NCBI GenBank assembly: GCA_005406025.1
Contig: BGZK01000082.1
Coordinates: 496,001 to 560,000, forward strand
Length of the DNA: 64,000 bases
Source of the DNA: Eumeta japonica
Taxonomy: Eukaryota > Arthropoda > Insecta > Lepidoptera > Psychidae
Direction of reading: 5' to 3'
In this document: one piece after another, positions 54,101-60,100 of the stretch
How positions within the stretch are numbered: position 1 is the first letter of the stretch
How the letters are laid out: each line of letters starts with the position of its first letter
The notes under the pieces: generated by a model
Told to the model about the DNA's origin: nothing
Database searches by the model: none
What the model saw: the letters and a program-made list of their open reading frames with translations, nothing else
Translations under genes and position numbers: made by a program

Positions 54101-57100
54101 GAAATTTTCACAGTATATTTATGGTGCCACTACAACAAATAATGAAAATAAAATAGAGTAAAATTATAAATGATAAAAATACAAAAAACATGTTTTTTTG
54201 TCGCGTTTTAAGTATGTAATGTTCAATATTGTAGGATGGTATGGAATCCTTTACGTATGAGCCCGACTCACATTTCGCTAGTTTTTAACTTTAGTCTATA
54301 TATATATGCAGACCTGTGAAATTGTTTATGATTAATCCTTATACTAATATGAAAAAAAATCAACTTACATTACATTGAAACTAGTGTCACGCCAACCAGA
54401 AAATGGAGTATTCATATTCGATAGTAGTGCATAGACGGTCTCTTCGTGTACTTCCGAAAACATTTTCACCCTCCATAAAATGACCTCCTCTGGTGACCAA
54501 CCCATTCTAATATGCCATTGGCAAAACCAATCTGTATTGCAAAGTACGTATAAATTTAAATAGTTTATTTACAATTTTGTTCAACGATTGTTAAACCATT
54601 GGTCTGAAGTGATAAATTTAAATCATCAATAAACAATGATATAATAGTTGCTGGCTTTTAACAAAAATACTTCCGGCCTGAACAAATTTTAAAAATTTCT
54701 CTTTTTACACGTTTGCTTTGAAATGTCCTGCAAAGTGTCATCACCGTTCAATCATTAATGATTGACATGTAAGTATCTAGAGTTATACAGATGCCAATCG
54801 AATACATTTTACATTTGCAAATGTTACAGAAGCCTCGCTTTTGCTTTTCTGCGATAGTCAAGTTACATATTATCGTATATGCAAATGTTAAGCAAACAAA
54901 TGCCAAAAATACCAACCTTTTAATAAAAATTCAAATTCTCCATTAACCAGTCTCCCAGGATAATAAAAGCTGACTTGGCCGGCGTGGTTCCATGGGCTTT
55001 TGTGATTGAGCTGAGCATCAATGCTGACTTTCTGCGACGGGTCCCTATTGGCGTCCCAGTTGAATACGGCGCTGAGTCGCTTCTGTTGAGCTGTCGCCCA
55101 CCTCTGATAGGATAGATGGATATCGCGTAACCTTAAGATTGTAAAAGCATAAAAAAATTAATGTGAAGTGTTTTAATTTAATTAGGAATTTTCTAGGGTT
55201 GCTTTAATTTCAATTAAATATATCCTAATTGTCTGATTTTTCTTATCAAAAATAATCTGGGCAAGGCCTGCGACGAATACACTGATATCAATGTTTTTTC
55301 ATAAGAGTTTGCCTTGATATATAATGTATATCTATTTTTATATATTACAGATTTCTTACAATATTGTTATATATAATTACAAATACATCAAAATGAATTA
55401 GTAATCTTAAAAAAATTTACTAAAACATAAAGACGAGAAAGATGAAGAGGGGACATGATTTTAGGATTATATTGACTAATACTGGGTTTTATAATTTAGA
55501 AAAATTTAATTAAACTCAGTTATGTAATCAAATTATAAACAATTATAATACTTTAAGCTATATCTAATAGTCATATCTATTATTTCTTTAATGTTCTAAT
55601 TATTTTTGTTATTCATGTAACCTGAATTTAGCCTATAGTATGTAAAAATATGGACTAGATACAATTTCAATCTTTGTTTAAGCTGTAACCAAACTTTAAT
55701 ACAATATAATAAATGTTTGAAAAACTGCATTTTTTTTGGCTTATGTTATATAATATTTCTTAAAAATTTGTAAAAAGCTAATAATTAGTAAAACATATAT
55801 AATTCAGTGGACACTAAACTTTCAATAGGCAAATGGAGAAACAGTTTTTGAACTTTATAACAAAAGTGTAGATGATATGTTACACACTTATCCAAAAAGT
55901 TTCATAGTTCAACATTTCTGTGCCATTTACGTGATAGTAAACTGCTGATTGATGACACTAAAGATATTTCTTATATTGATTGAGACGAATTTCAATGCTT
56001 TCCAAGCTGAGTGGTTGATTGATATCATTATATAGATTGATGAAAGTTGACTAAAGTACATAAGAAAAATATTTGCTGTAATTCTAAAACTAATAAAACA
56101 AAAAAAAAAGGTCAAATTAATGGAATTTTTGACAAGTTGAGATGTTTTCAAATTGCACCCAATGCATGTCTTGACTAATGAGAAAATGTTCTATATTATT
56201 TTCATGTATTTTTAATTTCATTTACTTTAAATCATGTTTTGAGGCTGACAGATTTAATCTTTATTGAATTATTTGTATTAAGGTATGGATTTTTTTTTTA
56301 TTTTCGTGTACTAACGGGAGTACAGCGATAGAAATAGATACTGACAAGAGGTGAAAAAAAAAATAACGATTGTAAAGCATTCTCAAACGCTTCGCATTAC
56401 GAGCCATGCAAAAATATTGAAAAACAGTAAAAAAATAATCAACTATAAATATGTTACTAAATGCCACTATAAACCTGACATCACACTAGTACCCTTCATG
56501 CCTAATTGCCAATTTAAAACATTCATATCTTGATTATTATTTAAAGTTATCTAAATCTAATTCAACTACACATTCTTATTAAAAAAAAAAATTTATATAA
56601 CATTAAAAAATTGTAAACTATCCTATTCCTCCACACAATTACAGTATTGTCCTAAATACTCGATTTTCTCCTTCGACTGCCTTATGAGTTTATGTAAAAC
56701 TATAAGTAAAATAAATAGAAATGATAATTTACTGATCAAAATGCACGTCCATGTTGACATTCGTATTATTGTTCAAATCTGCGCTCAGATTTACACTGTA
56801 GGCTTTTCCTGTCACGACGATTTCAGCATAAGTTGTGAAATTTTGTTCCGATAACAGCACGTAGCGTATCAGAGTTCTGTATTGTTCATCGTTGTACTCA
56901 CCCTGGTCATAAGAAAAAGTGTGAATGTATAAATCTAAATCAATTGTATGATATCTCATCACTCTATTTAATGGAATAATATTAATTTATATATAAACTC
57001 TATTAATTGTGAATTGTATGTATGTAAAATGGATGACTAAATATACAAATTTAATATCTTCAAAAGCAACTTTACAGAAAATATTAATAAAAAAACATTG

Positions 57101-60100
57101 AAAGTAGAAATTAAGATATTCAGGATATGATACAATGTAATCTTTACTGTTTTTTCTAATATATCATTTATTAAAAACTATGATTTTTCAGATGAGATTA
57201 AGTCTTGTTGTACAAATTTTACTATAATTATGCTCCTTTGCAACGATTACCTAGGATCACTTTTATAAGTTATAGCATGAAGTTCAATTTTAATCACATA
57301 TAATGTACATAAAGTAGGGAAAAAAGGTTTTTCATATTCTATATACAAATTCAAGATAATTTTTCATCAATTTTATTTACATTTTATTAAGATGTATATT
57401 ATGCCTTTTTTCAATGACTTGTTGACATTACTGTAGAAATTTTAGGACTTTTGATCAAAAAATTGTGACAAATAGTTTTGACAGCCCTCCCTTGATGTGA
57501 ACCTAACACTACCTAAAGAATTTTGAAGAGATTGAAACAGGTGAAAGTCTGAGGATGCAAGTTCAAGCTTGCATTAACACTTGCTAATCAAACTCTCTCA
57601 ATATTTGCTAAGTGGCTAAAAATGTGAATGGCTTGGCATTATCATGGTGAAAAACCACATCCTTTCTGTTGATCAATTTTAGCCGCTTAAATTTAAGCAG
57701 GAAGTAGAGAATACTTTTTGCATAAGTTTCGTCAACTGTAGGCAATAGAGACCCAAATTGATAGTTTTGCCCAGCGGTAACAGCATGATGAATAATGCAC
57801 AGCATCAACTTATTGGGTTTCGCTATAGTCCGTGGAGCTTGCTTGTTTTTTGACAATGATCGTTTTCGCACGTTCTTGTTGTAGGTAATATATTTTTCAT
57901 CACCAGTGATCAATCTTTTCAAAAACGGTTAGATTTCATTATGTTTCAATTGAATAGAGAATAGCGAATGAACATAAATTCATGAAATTTTTTTCAGTGA
58001 GCTCACATGGAACTCAAGTATAGAGCTTTTTTGTATATATCTTTTTTTAAATGGGTCAAAACTGTTTTGTGGTCAATCCTCAGCCCTTCACCCATATCAT
58101 AAAAACAAGTATGCCAATCTTGTTTTACTTTTTACAAAATGGCATTGATTTTATTTAATAAACTAATTGGACTCGTGATTTTTTTATTTAAATAATCAAT
58201 TCATATTTTATTATGTCGGTAAGATCAAAAAAACGATTTATCAAAAAAAAAATACCGAGCTAAGTGTGGTCATCCAGGTACAATGATTTGGAGCAAGGAG
58301 ATTAACTTAACACATTTTCAAGGTAATGGATGTAGTGCAAGAAATAACTAATATGTCATTGATAGCAGAAAAATTAGATTTAATATTACACTTTCAATTT
58401 ATACTGTTTACCTGTCCGATAAATGTAATTTGCCTATTGTCCTGAGTGAATCTCGCATCGGCAGATATGTCCTTGAAGTGATTGCTATTTATCATGACTT
58501 TGAGCCGGTGCGAGGCTAGGTTGGTCTTACTTTGATCTTGATATAGAGCGTCTATGTTGAAGTCGATGCCAGTAAACCATACTCCGGCAGCGTTCACCTA
58601 TTTGAAATTCGTTCAGGGATAAATGTAGTTATTGATATTTTGATTCTTAATTATTACATCATAAATGAATTCAGGTCATGCAACATTTTCTCATAATAAA
58701 CAATAAGCAGTAGTAATGTAGTAACTATGTCAGGCATAAAAAAAACCAGACAAGTGCGATTAGCACATACGCACTGAGAGTCTCATACAAATTTAATTGT
58801 GTATTTAGATATTTCATCTATTACGAGTTTCAATTATTTTTGTCTGTTTTCAATACCAACATTGGCGAGATTTGGGCCAGGGATTCTGAAGCTATTGCTT
58901 TTTTTGAATTTTTTTTATTTTCCCAGATTTTTGAAAATCTCAAGTTTTCAAAGCGAGAAACCAAAACTGTTCTATAGATTTGTCAACATCAAATCCATAC
59001 TCCAATTGCAAGAATAAGTTTGTAACTAAAATAAAACATTTTTTCATGTCACAGAACTACAAATTAACGATTCTCAGATTTTTTCCTTCATTTTTATGGT
59101 AAGACCTTGGCTCTCCCTAAATTTCATGATTCTGAATCAATGAGAAGTACCCTATGGGTTTTGATTTTCCGAAGTTTTCAATGTAAGCACATAGGCACGA
59201 TGCGCGAAACTTCCAATGCAAACAAACACGTATAAAGCACGCAACTTAAAGTGCAAGCAAAAGGTATGAAGCACGGAGCTTCCAATGGACATACATGCAA
59301 GAAGCATGAAGAGCGGAGCTTCGAATGGAAAGAAGTTTTGGACACATTTATGATGAACAGATTGAATATGCAGTTGATCAACATTCATTGTGTCTGTTAT
59401 CAAAGATTAATAGATGAATCTCACTACACATCTTTACATGGCCCACATACTGAATACATCTCATGAATATTGGTTCTACTCTGTACTTTGTGCTACCACA
59501 GGCAACTGTACTGATAACTTTGTAGGGATTTGAAAAATTCTCATCTAACTTTGTTATTATACTAGGATTTTTTCTACCCAAGTAATATACCTCACAATGA
59601 AGGAAAGTACTTCTGTCTTATCATAAAGTAGTTTGTGTATTTGATTCTGCTCTTAGCTTTGTGTATGATTTCGAAAAATTGAAATCTATTACATTCATGA
59701 ATATAATAAATTTGAATAAATGAATGAATTCCTGTTAAATTCTGGAAATATTCTTTGTTGTCTATACTCAGAGACTAGCTGATCACAACACTGAAGGAAC
59801 AAATTATAGGAAGAATGCTGATCACATCGCTGCTTTTTGAAAATTAGAATAGGTTGAGTTTACATTTGAGCTCATCACTGTCTACCATTCTATTTGTTAT
59901 GAAGAATCAACACCCATTATTGGAGCAGTCGGTCACTTGGTGTGCAGTGACATGGTCTGATAGTTCTGTTTGACTGAAGTACTGATTCAGGGAAGATGAG
60001 TTACTCGTTCAAGCCCACCATTGTGGGGCTTGAACGAGTAACTCAACTAAAACTCTATATAGAGTAGGCATAGATGGGTAACTATTTTTGGTTTCTGATT

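Noticed and set aside
57608..57922. Mariner transposase as an intact gene
   Set aside because: Stops and frameshifts lie on both sides, and the DNA-binding half and C terminus are not intact.
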